Source: Listeria immobilis | GTDB lineage: Bacteria; Bacillota; Bacilli; Lactobacillales; Listeriaceae | Direction of reading: 5' to 3' | Length of the DNA stretch: 64,000 nt | Assembly (NCBI RefSeq): GCF_014322765.1 | Contig: NZ_JAASTZ010000005.1 | Span: 62,001 to 126,000 of the forward strand | Shown: positions 43,606 to 52,885 of the stretch, in pieces | Layout of the letters: the number at the start of each line of letters is the position of its first letter | How positions within the stretch are numbered: the stretch's first letter is position 1 | Position numbers and translations under genes: made by a program | Notes under the pieces: model-generated | What the model saw: only the letters and a program-made list of their open reading frames with translations | Databases searched by the model: none | Told to the model about the DNA's origin: nothing

Positions 43606-44746
43606 TTATAATCACCTCAACATCTTCCCACCTGATAGAAGCCGCTTCATCTGTATTAACTACAATATCAGCCGATTCCATACTTCCTAGCTCTTTACCG
43701 ATTTTTACATTTGCTATTGTAATTCCTGCTATTTTATATAATTCCGGATAGATATATGAATGTACCACCATTTCTCCCATGTTCAGAGAATTTATATAAT
43801 CTAGTACAGCTTGTTTGATTAGATCAGATCCGTTGCCTTCAAATTTAGAATCTACTGTAACGGTAATTTTTGCATAAATAGCCAACGGAGTCGCTTGATC
43901 AAAATATACTGTGTGTTCAAATCCTGATAAATCTTTAACATTAACTGCAATCTCCCCAACGGTTTGTATACCAGCAGCCACGCTGTTAAATACTGCTTCT
44001 CCTACTTCTTCATCAATCCCGCCTAAACAATATATGTGAACGGACTTCGCAGGATTATTATATGAATCTGGAATTAAACTATTATTCTCTATAACTGAAA
44101 CACTTCTTACGCCTGCCACTTGATTTAGTGCTGTGATAATTCCGTTCACAGGAGGACCAGGGCTTGCTTGTGCTGCTACTTTTATTCGTGCTCGATATGT
44201 TGTATCGTTTTCTTTTTCTGAGCCACCATCAGCCTTAGCAGGATTATTTACTGTCAAAATATCCTCGCTCGGTTCTGCTACTACAGTAATGGAATTCGCC
44301 GGCACATTTGCTTTATCTGAATATATTTGTGATATAGCTTGCCCCGTTCCGTAACCCTCGCTGTCGAGAGTTACTACGTCTACCATTTCAAAAATGATAT
44401 CGTTCTTTGTTTTAAATTGAACTCCCTCTTCAACCGTGTAGCCAGGATTACCAGTGAGTTCTAAAGTCACCACTGCGGGCATTGCTGGTTCTCGCAAAAC
44501 ACTGATATTACTTCCTAAGCGATCAAGCTGAATTCCATCAGCAGTGCTTATAAACCCACTGCTGTATACTCTTTCAGCTAATTCATGTATAAGTGACATG
44601 AACCAAGCAATTATTCTTAAAAATACGCCTAGAGCGGAGTGAGAGCTTAAATTAATATCTTCACCGTATAGCTCTTTTGCTTTTGATTCCATATCAGTCA
44701 ATAATTCGTCATATGTTTTTCTTTTAAATCCGTGTTCATCAAGCAT
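43595..44746 (-). CDS. Baseplate J-like protein
   Basis: A 383-residue BaseplateJ (gp47-like) wedge protein. Family hallmarks are D-G-I-Q-L-D-R-L-G near residue 72, D-T-T-Y-R-A-R-I (near 185-192), A-S-P-G-P-P-V-N-G and G-V-R-S-V-S-V-I-E-N. It is diagnostic for contractile-tailed phages. It overlaps the previous gene by 8 bases (ATGCTTGA). Confidence 0.93.
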   Translation of the reverse strand: MLDEHGFKRKTYDELLTDMESKAKELYGEDINLSSHSALGVFLRIIAWFMSLIHELAERVYSSGFISTADGIQLDRLGSNISVLREPAMPAVVTLELTGNPGYTVEEGVQFKTKNDIIFEMVDVVTLDSEGYGTGQAISQIYSDKANVPANSITVVAEPSEDILTVNNPAKADGGSEKENDTTYRARIKVAAQASPGPPVNGIITALNQVAGVRSVSVIENNSLIPDSYNNPAKSVHIYCLGGIDEEVGEAVFNSVAAGIQTVGEIAVNVKDLSGFEHTVYFDQATPLAIYAKITVTVDSKFEGNGSDLIKQAVLDYINSLNMGEMVVHSYIYPELYKIAGITIANVKIGKELGSMESADIVVNTDEAASIRWEDVEVIINAS

Positions 44747-45101
44747 TTAACGCCACCTCTTCTACACTCACAGGACCATCGATTCCTGTCATTTTTAGAC
44801 TTACATATAACTTTCTATTATCTTTATCGAAATCAAAAAGAACGCTATCTACGCTAGATATACGTTCTTCTTGTTCTGCTATAGCTACTGTTATATCTTG
44901 CTTGATGTAATCAAAATTAGGTTGCTTCACGAAAAGATTTTCGTGATTCATTCCAGAATTCTCGTCAAAGTAAAATTCCCCTTCGCGTGTTTGTAATATC
45001 ATTCTGACTGACTGAACGATATCACTTACACCGTCAGTCATTAATATGTCATTATCTGAAATAACTATATCTCCGTTGCTGTCTATCAGTAAATCTTTCA
45101 T
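44739..45101 (-). CDS. Baseplate gp25/W-like protein (DUF2634)
   Basis: A 120-residue baseplate wedge protein of the GpW/gp25 (DUF2634) family: D-I-V-Q-S-V-R-M-I-L-Q-T-R-E-G-E-F-Y-F-D with the conserved EGE motif. It nucleates sheath polymerisation. ATG 45101 overlaps the previous stop (ATGA) with TAGGAG upstream; the GTG at 45110 would lie inside the preceding codons. Confidence 0.88.
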   Translation of the reverse strand: MKDLLIDSNGDIVISDNDILMTDGVSDIVQSVRMILQTREGEFYFDENSGMNHENLFVKQPNFDYIKQDITVAIAEQEERISSVDSVLFDFDKDNRKLYVSLKMTGIDGPVSVEEVALNA

Positions 45102-45436
45102 ACGTCCCACACTCCTACCACAACCGCATCATTAACGCTATGCTGGCGATAACTATCTGGTTTGAAGTCAGATGGTCCTTGAATATTATCCAGCTCGCAA
45201 TCAGCGAAAACAACAGCAACTACTTTTCCTTGCGCCATATCTTCCTCTACATGTTTTAGCACCAAGGCATCTAGTATCATTCCACGTTTTATGCCGTTTC
45301 GCTTTAAATTCAGCGGTTGAACATCCGCGCACTTATTTGCCGCATCATAATTTACAACGCGACACATAAGTAATACTGAAATACTTGAATTTACCAACTG
45401 TATGAATGAATCAAAGAACTTAGTATCTTGAGCCAT
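45098..45436 (-). CDS. Gp138-like baseplate spike protein
   Basis: A 112-residue protein with a Gp138 N-terminal type OB fold (R-V-V-N-Y-D-A-A-N-K-C-A-D-V-Q-P-L near 27-43; G-D/N-A-V-V-V-G-V near the end). It is probably the central membrane-piercing spike at the tube tip, short, with the needle part reduced. The start ATG directly follows the hub gene stop. Confidence 0.8.
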   Translation of the reverse strand: MAQDTKFFDSFIQLVNSSISVLLMCRVVNYDAANKCADVQPLNLKRNGIKRGMILDALVLKHVEEDMAQGKVVAVVFADCELDNIQGPSDFKPDSYRQHSVNDAVVVGVWDV

Positions 45437-46252
45437 TTAAATAACCTCACATTCTGTTATAAAAGTAGAACCATCGTAGTTGTGAGAACCGTTTTTTACT
45501 CGATATGTTCCATTTGCGGTTTTAGATTTCAACGTAATAATAGAAGCTGTTGCAATTCTATGTTGCAATAGAGATTGAAAGCTCCATCCGCTATAATCAT
45601 CGTTTTCTAAGCGCTCCGGAGATGAAATTAATCCTGTGCTGGTATTTAATGTGAATCGTTCGTCATCACCAGATTTAATAGACCTAATAATTAGATTGCC
45701 CCTGCGGTAATATATAGCAGCTTTACAATCTTTTACAACTTCTTCAATTACGGATAGTGCATCGCTATCAGCTGTATATCCAGACTTATAAATTTTATTT
45801 GTAGGTAATGAAATTTGATATATTTTAATACCTGCACTTGATGCAATTCGTTGAATAATCGACTTTGCCGAAGTGCCTTTTTTAAAAGTGATGTTCACAT
45901 CTTTTTTATCTGCATAATCTACACCCTCGGAAAAGTGAATTGTAGTTATTTTGTCTACACCGGACGGTACAGTAGACACTTTTGTAATCTTACCTTGCGA
46001 CAACAGACCTTTATCTCCTTGATATCCCGCTGTTACTGCGATGGTAGACCCTTTTTTTATTTTATTCGATGAACTACGAGACAAATTATAAATGACAACT
46101 TCACATTCCGATGGCTTAGGTTCGTCAGAAAAAGGGATGTTAAAGTTGATTTTTAAACTTCCAGAAGCTTCATTTTTCTCATGTATGGTAGCATACTCAC
46201 TTCCATTATTTATATGCACATAAATTTCTCTCATCCACTGCATTTGTGTCAT
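45437..46252 (-). CDS. Baseplate hub protein (gp44/XkdQ-like)
   Basis: A 271-residue hub protein with a gp27/gpD-like organisation: an early beta domain (C-E-V-V-I-Y-N-L-S) and a middle segment F-K-K-G-T-S-A-K-S-I-I-Q-R-I-A as in late-control D proteins. It caps the tube and carries the spike. Overlaps the plug gene by 4 bases; GAGGTGA upstream. Confidence 0.82.
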   Translation of the reverse strand: MTQMQWMREIYVHINNGSEYATIHEKNEASGSLKINFNIPFSDEPKPSECEVVIYNLSRSSSNKIKKGSTIAVTAGYQGDKGLLSQGKITKVSTVPSGVDKITTIHFSEGVDYADKKDVNITFKKGTSAKSIIQRIASSAGIKIYQISLPTNKIYKSGYTADSDALSVIEEVVKDCKAAIYYRRGNLIIRSIKSGDDERFTLNTSTGLISSPERLENDDYSGWSFQSLLQHRIATASIITLKSKTANGTYRVKNGSHNYDGSTFITECEVI

Positions 46253-46620
46253 ACTATATTCACCTCATTGTCTAAAGATGGTAAATCCATTTCGGGTGCC
46301 AGATCATCAAAGTATAAAAATACTGTTTTCGTGAAATTTTCTTTTGTGATATGCGTTTCTTTACCAGACTCATCTAGCGGTACTAAATCTACTGAAGGCA
46401 ACCTATCATCTATAACATCCGCCCAAAGACGTTCGTTTAATACTAGCCGTTCACCAAGGACAATGGGCTCCCCTTCAATATCATATAAATCAACAGAAAA
46501 TAAGTCTTGCGATTCAGCATAATTAATGCCGAACAAAAAACTTCTATCATCATCAAAATCAAATTCGAATATTTCCGGAATGTTGTCTAGTTCAATCGGT
46601 ATATAGTTTCTAATAGCCAT
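46249..46620 (-). CDS. Baseplate plug protein (Pam3 gp18-like)
   Basis: A 123-residue acidic beta-rich protein with Y-I-P-I-E-L-D near the start, F-x-F-G-I-N-Y and L-V-L-N-E-R-L-W. This fits baseplate plug proteins of minimal contractile phages, located between hub and LysM protein genes. The assignment is from pattern and position. Confidence 0.7.
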   Translation of the reverse strand: MAIRNYIPIELDNIPEIFEFDFDDDRSFLFGINYAESQDLFSVDLYDIEGEPIVLGERLVLNERLWADVIDDRLPSVDLVPLDESGKETHITKENFTKTVFLYFDDLAPEMDLPSLDNEVNIV

Positions 46621-46621
46621 C

Positions 46622-47170
46622 TTATTTCACTCTCGCCCTCTTGCCGATAGGTATTCGCCTATCTGGCCATTTATTCCATTTTCTTAACTGAGCGATACTT
46701 GTACCATATCGCTTCCACCATTTCCAGTAACAATCCCCTTTTTTCACTGTGATGTAGGTCCCAGCTGATTTTTTAGTTTTAGAAGATTGCTTCTTACCTG
46801 AACTTTTCTTCTTTTTCCTCACCCATGGCGTCGATGCGCGCCTTAAATCTCTGAGCGAAACTGTAATCTCGAAACCGTTTTTAACCGTGTTATAACTTTT
46901 TGATAAGTTACTGATTAGTACATTTTTAAAATATACACGACCTTTAAACGTTACTATAGTGCCTTTTTCTGCATAACCTTTTAAAGTAGCGTAATCTTTT
47001 TCAGCACTAGAACCGAGCAAAAAACCGGATATTTCGAGTGTTTTAGTTTCACGTTGAACGTGATCAGCAACAGGAGAACCCGTTTCAACGGGATTATCTG
47101 TGATAGTGAAAGGGGAGGTCTCACTTTCATTTGTGTTTACTAATTTTACTGAACCGATAGTTGCCACCAT
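46622..47170 (-). CDS. LysM-containing baseplate/tube initiator protein (XkdP-like)
   Basis: A 182-residue protein. The N-terminal 110 residues are a beta domain (tail-associated, V-E-T-G-x-P-V-A-D-H-V near 27-37). A Lys/Ser linker leads to a C-terminal LysM (about 138-182; Y-I-T-V-K-K-G-D-C-Y-W-K-W-W). It corresponds to XkdP/gp53-type proteins that connect tube and hub. Confidence 0.82.
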   Translation of the reverse strand: MVATIGSVKLVNTNESETSPFTITDNPVETGSPVADHVQRETKTLEISGFLLGSSAEKDYATLKGYAEKGTIVTFKGRVYFKNVLISNLSKSYNTVKNGFEITVSLRDLRRASTPWVRKKKKSSGKKQSSKTKKSAGTYITVKKGDCYWKWWKRYGTSIAQLRKWNKWPDRRIPIGKRARVK

Positions 47171-47174
47171 GTAA

Positions 47175-50100
47175 TTACACCTCCCCAGGATTGTAGATAC
47201 CTACGAGTTTTTCAAATAGTTTGTCCATCTCTGCTCTAACTGTTTTACGGATTGTTGATTCACTATCGCTTGAACCACCTTCGACAGTAATATTAATCGT
47301 AGGATTGAAGTTTATTGTTGCTCCACCTTGACGATTCTTGTTAAGCATTTGTTTTGTTTTTTCAGCTGTATGGATTGTACCTGGCGAATCCGTTTCAAAT
47401 AGTTCAGGTCCTTCTTCGCCAACAAGGACCGTTTCGGACACGTTTGGACGTCCACCTTTTGCAAATCTTCGCTTACCGCGAGGACCCCAACCACGTTTTC
47501 CATATGGCAAATCTCTTTGCCATGTCGAGTTGTTGAAAAACGCGAGCAGTTGGTCATAACCGCTTAGTATATTCCCATGACCTTTGACAGCATAAGATTT
47601 GAATGTTTGCGGAATATATTGTAATAGACCTCTCGCTGGATTTCCGCTTAAAGTGTTGACATCAACTACTGCAGATGACTGAATAATTTTTTGATTCCCA
47701 CCAGATTCGCGCTGTATTTGAGCGATAATCCCGCCTAATTCACCACCGCTTAAGTTAACTCTCATTGCTTTTGCAGCCTTTTGAATTGTTCCAGCCCACG
47801 CCTTTGCGCTAGCTCCCGACGGTCCCGCAACGTCTCCGCCAAAGCCAGCGTCTTCAAGTTTGTTTTTCGCAAATTTTGTAAGACCTTTACCAAAGTGATT
47901 GAACATGCCTCCAGCTATTCCTTGTAAGTTAGAACCAGAACCGGTTATTCCTTGTTTATCTAGCAAGCTTTTTACTTTTCCGACAGGATCAGATACCCAA
48001 TCCCACATTGCAGAAGCTCCATCTGCAACTTTTCCACTTACCGATTTCACAGTATCTATTGCACTAGAAGCAATATCGGAAATTGAGCTTGTCCCTTTTG
48101 CGAAACCGGGAAGCACCTTACCAGCGCCCATCCCGCCAGCCATCATTTTTTTAGATTCATTATGATTGAGTATTTTCGTTCCCGGCTCTACTGTCGTAAT
48201 CTCCGGTCCGTTCTTTCCTAGAATTCTTGCTTGCGATAAATTTTTGTTATAAGCAATCTCAAATCCTTCTTCACCAGCCATAATTTGACCAGAAGCATTA
48301 TCTGAACCTGTATAGTACCCGTTTATAGCTTGATTACCTGATTGAGAAGTAGAATGGTATTTCTTTTTATCCTTTGCAGATAGTTTGTCTTCTTGACTTG
48401 CACCTATTTTCCCGTCTCCGATTAGAGGAATTAGAGGAATGTCAAAAAATGATAGAACCTTGTTAACACCTGTTATAACAGTGTTTATCCCTTTATTTAA
48501 ACTTGTTTTAAAATTATCAAAAACATACAATGACATATCTTTCAAAGTACTAAAGCTATTTATTGTCGCATTTTTCATATCGCCGAATTTAGAGAATGCT
48601 GCATCTTTTATATTTGTGAACTTCTCAATAGCTCCATTTTTGAATTGCTCCCATTTGCTAAGACTTTCGCCGGTTTCCCAGTCCGCTTCTCTCAAATGTC
48701 CTTTTGCTTGTTTTTGTGCTTGTTTAACCACTTCTTGTTGTGTTTTTTCAGCTTGATCAATTGTGCCGTCTTTTTTCTTTTTCGCTTTTTTTAGCGCTTC
48801 TTTATATTCCTTTTCGCTAATTTCACCAGTGACGAATCGTTTTTCATCGAGTATTTTTTTCGTTTGCTTATACTCTTTTTTCGCTTCTTTAACGGTTGCA
48901 TCACGTTGTTTAGCCGAGTTTTTCACGACTTTTGCAGCAGCTTTCGCTGACATTTTACTTTTAGAGTTTTCTAGATTTCCGAGAATTATTTGCTGTTCTT
49001 TAGCAGATTTTGACAGCGCAATAGTAGCTTCTTTGCGCTGATTCTTCTGAATCCTAGCGGTTTTCTTTGAATACACTTCTTCACTCACTTGTATCGCATT
49101 CGCTTTATCTTTGTTAATTTGCTCTATTTCTTTTTTCTCTTCTTTAGAAAGTTTGACACCTTTCTTTTTTGCGTTGTTCTTGATTTTAAAAATAGCATCC
49201 GCAGCATTTTTTTCTATTTTTTTCTGCTCTTCAAATTTTTCTTCTTCTATTTTCTTTAATTCTTTAGCGTTTTTCTTTATATCAGCAGTATTAATAGAAG
49301 CCGTTTCCTTGTTTACATTTTTCTTATTACTAGCAAGAGAATTAGATACAACACCAGCCTTTAATAATTTATCCCAATCTTTGTTACTAGCAGAGGTTTT
49401 GTTATTAGTCGCTGAAACAAGTTGATTTTCCATTTTTTCGTATGTTTTTATGTTAGTTTCATACTCTTTAGCTGACATCGCTTTTCCATCTATTTTTCTC
49501 GTTGTACTGTCATTTTGAAGTTGTTGCTCAGAAGCCAAGTAGCTATTCATTGCTGTTGCTGTTTGTTTAGATACACCCTTACCGCTAACTTTAGTTGATA
49601 ACACATCATCGTTAAAGACTTGTTTTGTCGTTTCCCACGCCTTTTTTGACGTGTTAACTACTGAGTTTATTCCTTTTTTCGTCAAATCAATAGTCTTATT
49701 AATTGCGTTTACATTAGCGCCAATAAATGGATGTTTTTCTGCAAATTTGCTTAGGCCTTTCCATCCTGTTTTAAATTTATCTAAGAGCTTTGGTCCTTCC
49801 TTTTGAAGGTACTTCCCTAAAGATTTCCCTAGTGATGTACCAGCGAACGCCCCAATCGCTCCGCCAATTGCTGTTCCAATGCCCGGAGCTATAAGCGTAC
49901 CTAACGCTGCGCCTCCAGCCATTCCACCAACAGAACCACCGAATCCACCGACTTTTTCACCGGCATTATTTTTGTTCATGCCGATTAGCTCAGTAGCACT
50001 TAATCCAACGCCTACGACACCCGCTCCACTTGCTAACTTACCGAATTTCCCCATCCCTTTAAGACCTGTGCTAGCTTTTTTAAAGAGTGTCATATTTCGC

Positions 50101-51887
50101 CCTACTCGAGTTTCTTGCGACACATTAAACGCCGCTCTGCTTTTACCAAATGACAACTTAGAGCCTTTTCGTTGTGTTCTGCTAGTTCCTGAATAATTAA
50201 GATTATCTGCTCTTGAATTATTAGCTGTAGTTCCGATACTCGACATCGCTACATTAGCTTCTGTAGCTCCCGTAGTTGCGCTTGGTCCAATGTTCAATAG
50301 CTTTTTATTCATGTTCCCGATAGCGTCTGTTACCCTATCAATCGTTTTCTTAACCAACTTAAAGCCAACAAATCCAGCGACACCGACCGTTGCGTATTTA
50401 GCAAGTTTTCGCATACTGTCCGGATTGTCACGAGTGAATTTTGTAACGGCTTTAAACGCAGGAATTACCGTTGCGTTCAATACTCCACCTAGCGCTTTAA
50501 AAGCTAATACTCCGCCTTCCATAAAACCAGGTCCCATATTTTTTGCTAATTCTTTTGCACTCGGAATCAGGTCGTTTTCAAAGAAATCTTTAACGCTCTC
50601 AAAAACTTCAAAAGCGGGCTTGAATTTTTCTTTCATTCCTTTTACAGAGCTAGGAATATCGGAAAGTTTTTTAGTAAAATCACTTGCTTTTGTAATTAAA
50701 GGTGTGATAACAGGTAACAAGAATTGCCCAGCGTTTGAAGCTAGTTCTTTTAGTGATTCTGAAAACACACGACTAGCATTTGCTGCTTGATCACTTGTGT
50801 TTTTAAAATCTCCGTGAGCATTTTTAGTCTGTTTCATCACATAGTTGTAACGTAGTCGAACAAGTTCTTCTTGCGACATATCTTTTAAATTAACTTTTGC
50901 TGTCTCGTGTGACTTCGCTTGAACTTCTTGTAATTTATTTTGCGCTTCTCTTGCTTCAAGTGAGTTTTTTCCGTGTTCTTTTATCGCTTCATTTAATTTT
51001 TTGTGTGCTTTCTCACGGGCTATGTTTTGTTTTGTCACTTCCGTACTGCTTTTAGCAACCTTCCCAGCTCCGGTTTCTAAAGCAAACTGTTCTAAGTTAG
51101 TCTGTGTCATGACAATACCTAAACTTTTTAGTGCCTCTGTTTCGCCTGTAAAAACACCATTTAGAGCGGTATTCGCACGGTCAATATCAATATTTTTAAA
51201 AGAAGCCAAGTTACCAGCCAAGTCTACCATCGAAGTGGACATTTTCTCCGCTTCTTTAGTATTTAATCCCATCGAAGTGGACATATCGCCGTAAGTTGCA
51301 GCTAAGTCTAGCGCCGTTCCTTGTGCGAGGCCTATATTATCCAGTGTTGATTTGGACCATTTTTTAACACTTTTCGCATTATCTTTAAATGCTACTTCTA
51401 CTTTGTTTAACGATTCGTTTGTATCTGAGGCGTAGTTAAACATTGCTTTCCCAGCAGCAACTGTTAGCGCTCCTCCCACGGCAACTACAGTGGTTTTTAA
51501 CGCACTGAATCGAGAATTTGCGTTTTTCGTTGTTTTGTCAATTTCATTATCTAATTTTCTTACGCTGTTATTAGCTGAATCTACAGCACGTCCTGTCTTG
51601 TCTACTGCACTTTTTGAGTTATTTCCAAACCTACGCGCCGAGCTATCCGCTTCTTTGAAATTTCTTTCTAACTTATCTACCTGTGTCGCGCTTTCTCGCA
51701 CACCACTTGCTTGTTTATGTATAGAGCGAGTGGTGCCATCAACAGCTCTAGCAGATTGATTGAAATTACGTTCCATCTTGTCCGCAGAACGAACAATGCG
51801 GTCCGTTTCTTCGTCTGCACGTTCTAGCATTCGATTATTTATTTTCCAGTCAATTTCGATAGTTGTTTTTCTCAATGCGCCTGCCAT
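47175..51887 (-). CDS. Tail tape measure protein with lytic transglycosylase domain
   Basis: A 1570-residue protein, the longest phage gene. It has coiled-coil N-terminal repeats, a hydrophobic glycine-rich segment near 640-690, further Lys/Glu coiled coils (about 860-1060), and near the C-terminus a soluble lytic transglycosylase domain: I-I-A-Q-I-Q-R-E-S-G-G-N (catalytic Glu) with G-L-L-Q-Y-I-P-Q-T-F and L-A-F-F-N-N. It sets tail length and opens peptidoglycan during infection. ATG 51887 is used, with AGAGGTG 9 bases upstream; GTG codons before it belong to the site. Confidence 0.93.
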   Translation of the reverse strand: MAGALRKTTIEIDWKINNRMLERADEETDRIVRSADKMERNFNQSARAVDGTTRSIHKQASGVRESATQVDKLERNFKEADSSARRFGNNSKSAVDKTGRAVDSANNSVRKLDNEIDKTTKNANSRFSALKTTVVAVGGALTVAAGKAMFNYASDTNESLNKVEVAFKDNAKSVKKWSKSTLDNIGLAQGTALDLAATYGDMSTSMGLNTKEAEKMSTSMVDLAGNLASFKNIDIDRANTALNGVFTGETEALKSLGIVMTQTNLEQFALETGAGKVAKSSTEVTKQNIAREKAHKKLNEAIKEHGKNSLEAREAQNKLQEVQAKSHETAKVNLKDMSQEELVRLRYNYVMKQTKNAHGDFKNTSDQAANASRVFSESLKELASNAGQFLLPVITPLITKASDFTKKLSDIPSSVKGMKEKFKPAFEVFESVKDFFENDLIPSAKELAKNMGPGFMEGGVLAFKALGGVLNATVIPAFKAVTKFTRDNPDSMRKLAKYATVGVAGFVGFKLVKKTIDRVTDAIGNMNKKLLNIGPSATTGATEANVAMSSIGTTANNSRADNLNYSGTSRTQRKGSKLSFGKSRAAFNVSQETRVGRNMTLFKKASTGLKGMGKFGKLASGAGVVGVGLSATELIGMNKNNAGEKVGGFGGSVGGMAGGAALGTLIAPGIGTAIGGAIGAFAGTSLGKSLGKYLQKEGPKLLDKFKTGWKGLSKFAEKHPFIGANVNAINKTIDLTKKGINSVVNTSKKAWETTKQVFNDDVLSTKVSGKGVSKQTATAMNSYLASEQQLQNDSTTRKIDGKAMSAKEYETNIKTYEKMENQLVSATNNKTSASNKDWDKLLKAGVVSNSLASNKKNVNKETASINTADIKKNAKELKKIEEEKFEEQKKIEKNAADAIFKIKNNAKKKGVKLSKEEKKEIEQINKDKANAIQVSEEVYSKKTARIQKNQRKEATIALSKSAKEQQIILGNLENSKSKMSAKAAAKVVKNSAKQRDATVKEAKKEYKQTKKILDEKRFVTGEISEKEYKEALKKAKKKKDGTIDQAEKTQQEVVKQAQKQAKGHLREADWETGESLSKWEQFKNGAIEKFTNIKDAAFSKFGDMKNATINSFSTLKDMSLYVFDNFKTSLNKGINTVITGVNKVLSFFDIPLIPLIGDGKIGASQEDKLSAKDKKKYHSTSQSGNQAINGYYTGSDNASGQIMAGEEGFEIAYNKNLSQARILGKNGPEITTVEPGTKILNHNESKKMMAGGMGAGKVLPGFAKGTSSISDIASSAIDTVKSVSGKVADGASAMWDWVSDPVGKVKSLLDKQGITGSGSNLQGIAGGMFNHFGKGLTKFAKNKLEDAGFGGDVAGPSGASAKAWAGTIQKAAKAMRVNLSGGELGGIIAQIQRESGGNQKIIQSSAVVDVNTLSGNPARGLLQYIPQTFKSYAVKGHGNILSGYDQLLAFFNNSTWQRDLPYGKRGWGPRGKRRFAKGGRPNVSETVLVGEEGPELFETDSPGTIHTAEKTKQMLNKNRQGGATINFNPTINITVEGGSSDSESTIRKTVRAEMDKLFEKLVGIYNPGEV

Positions 51888-51888
51888 G

Positions 51889-52083
51889 TCAGACACCACC
51901 TCTCATTAGTTCTATTTTTTGCCTAGCTACCTCACACCAGATTGCTAATTCGTATGATGTAGCAGCTTCTACTTCTTCTTTTGTCGCTATGCCAGCGATT
52001 ACAGGAAGCCAGATATTAAAATGTCTCTCCACTTCCCGTTCTGCTTGCCGAGGCGTTGGGAATTTAGTTAAGCAATCTTCCAA
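51889..52083 (-). CDS. Second frame of the tail assembly chaperone (gpGT-like)
   Basis: A 64-codon frame (TTG 52083, reading M-E-D-C-L-T-K if initiated) overlapping the end of the chaperone gene by 20 bases in the +1 frame. It has no ribosome site and no ATG, and contains W-C-E-V-A-R-Q-K-I-E near its end. In phages this position holds the T-extension of the chaperone made by programmed frameshift. The overlap contains TTT-C (52087-52084), where tRNA-Phe can slip from UUU to UUC and continue at TTG-GAA-GAT. Confidence 0.7.
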   Translation of the reverse strand: MEDCLTKFPTPRQAEREVERHFNIWLPVIAGIATKEEVEAATSYELAIWCEVARQKIELMRGGV

Positions 52084-52420
52084 GAAAGTTGTCGGCCGCG
52101 TTCATAACCTCGCGATACCCTTCGTGCTCATCCCAATAATCCAAATTCAACCCTTTGGGCTCAACAATTACCTCTCTCATAATTCGTTCATAATAAGCAG
52201 AGTCTACTACTACACCATAGCCATTTTTAGATTCGTCTAAGATTTCTTGCGCTCTACGAGTCCCCGGAAATTGGAATGTATATTCAGTGTCATCATTAGC
52301 AATAAATACTTCTTGTTTCCCAAATTTATCTAAAGTTTTTTTTACTGATTTTGGGATTTTTTGTGCCGTTTGTGCCGCTTCTACATCATTTTTAGTTGCG
52401 TTATTTTTCTTTTCTGCCAT
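52064..52420 (-). CDS. Tail assembly chaperone (gpG-like)
   Basis: A 118-residue protein between the tail tube and tape measure genes, the usual chaperone place. Basic start, then F-x-F-P-G-T-R-R-A-Q-E-I and Y-Y-E-R-I-M-R-E-V-I-V-E-P-K-G-L, a pattern seen in XkdN/gp14-like chaperones. It keeps the tape measure protein soluble before assembly. AGGAGG precedes the ATG and directly follows a terminator-like hairpin. Confidence 0.83.
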   Translation of the reverse strand: MAEKKNNATKNDVEAAQTAQKIPKSVKKTLDKFGKQEVFIANDDTEYTFQFPGTRRAQEILDESKNGYGVVVDSAYYERIMREVIVEPKGLNLDYWDEHEGYREVMNAADNFLGRLLN

Positions 52421-52432
52421 GTTAATTTCCTC

Positions 52433-52460
52433 CTAAAAAAGCGGTCTCTATGGACCGCTT
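52433..52460 (-). terminator. Terminator-like hairpin between tail tube and chaperone genes
   Basis: On the minus strand AAGCGGTC pairs with GACCGCTT (52453-52460 with 52439-52446), then TTTTTT and directly AGGAGG of the chaperone gene. It probably lowers transcription after the abundant sheath and tube genes. Confidence 0.65.
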
Positions 52461-52472
52461 AGTATAATTTTT

Positions 52473-52868
52473 TTACGCTGTGTGAGAGTAATCTAGCACT
52501 TTAAGCGTGAACGAACGAGTGCCAACGCTCTTACCAAATCCAGCGTTCGGTAATTTTTCGATAAATGCTCTTGATCCACCAATTTTTTCATTTCCGTTAA
52601 TAACATATACAGAAACCTCTAATTGGCGATTAGCGAAATCTATCAATTTTGCATAGCAAGGTGATGTTTGCGCTAGATCAATTTGTACCGTTCCGGATTT
52701 GTCATTGCTAACAGCTGCAGAAGCATTTCCTTGCGCGTCTGACTTGATTTCAATATTATTAGCATCTTTAGAACAAGTCACCATATCCCCGTCAGCAAAT
52801 CCGAATAAAGAAATTCCGTTTACAATAATAGACACATCTGCAGCATCATAAGTTTCCATCTGATTCAT
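52473..52868 (-). CDS. Tail tube protein (DUF3277)
   Basis: A 131-residue protein of the DUF3277 tube family of myophages: Y-D-A-A-D-V-S-I-I-V-N-G, F-A-D-G-D-M-V, then L-A-Q-T-S-P and S-R-A-F-I-E-K-L-P. It forms the inner tube inside the sheath. AGGAGG precedes the ATG. Confidence 0.88.
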   Translation of the reverse strand: MNQMETYDAADVSIIVNGISLFGFADGDMVTCSKDANNIEIKSDAQGNASAAVSNDKSGTVQIDLAQTSPCYAKLIDFANRQLEVSVYVINGNEKIGGSRAFIEKLPNAGFGKSVGTRSFTLKVLDYSHTA

Positions 52869-52885
52869 GTTTTTTCCTCCTCCTC

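Noticed and set aside
47338-51759. Many long plus-strand frames opposite the tape measure gene
   Set aside because: They are shadows of a Lys/Ala/Ser-rich coding sequence; none has a ribosome site or family motif.
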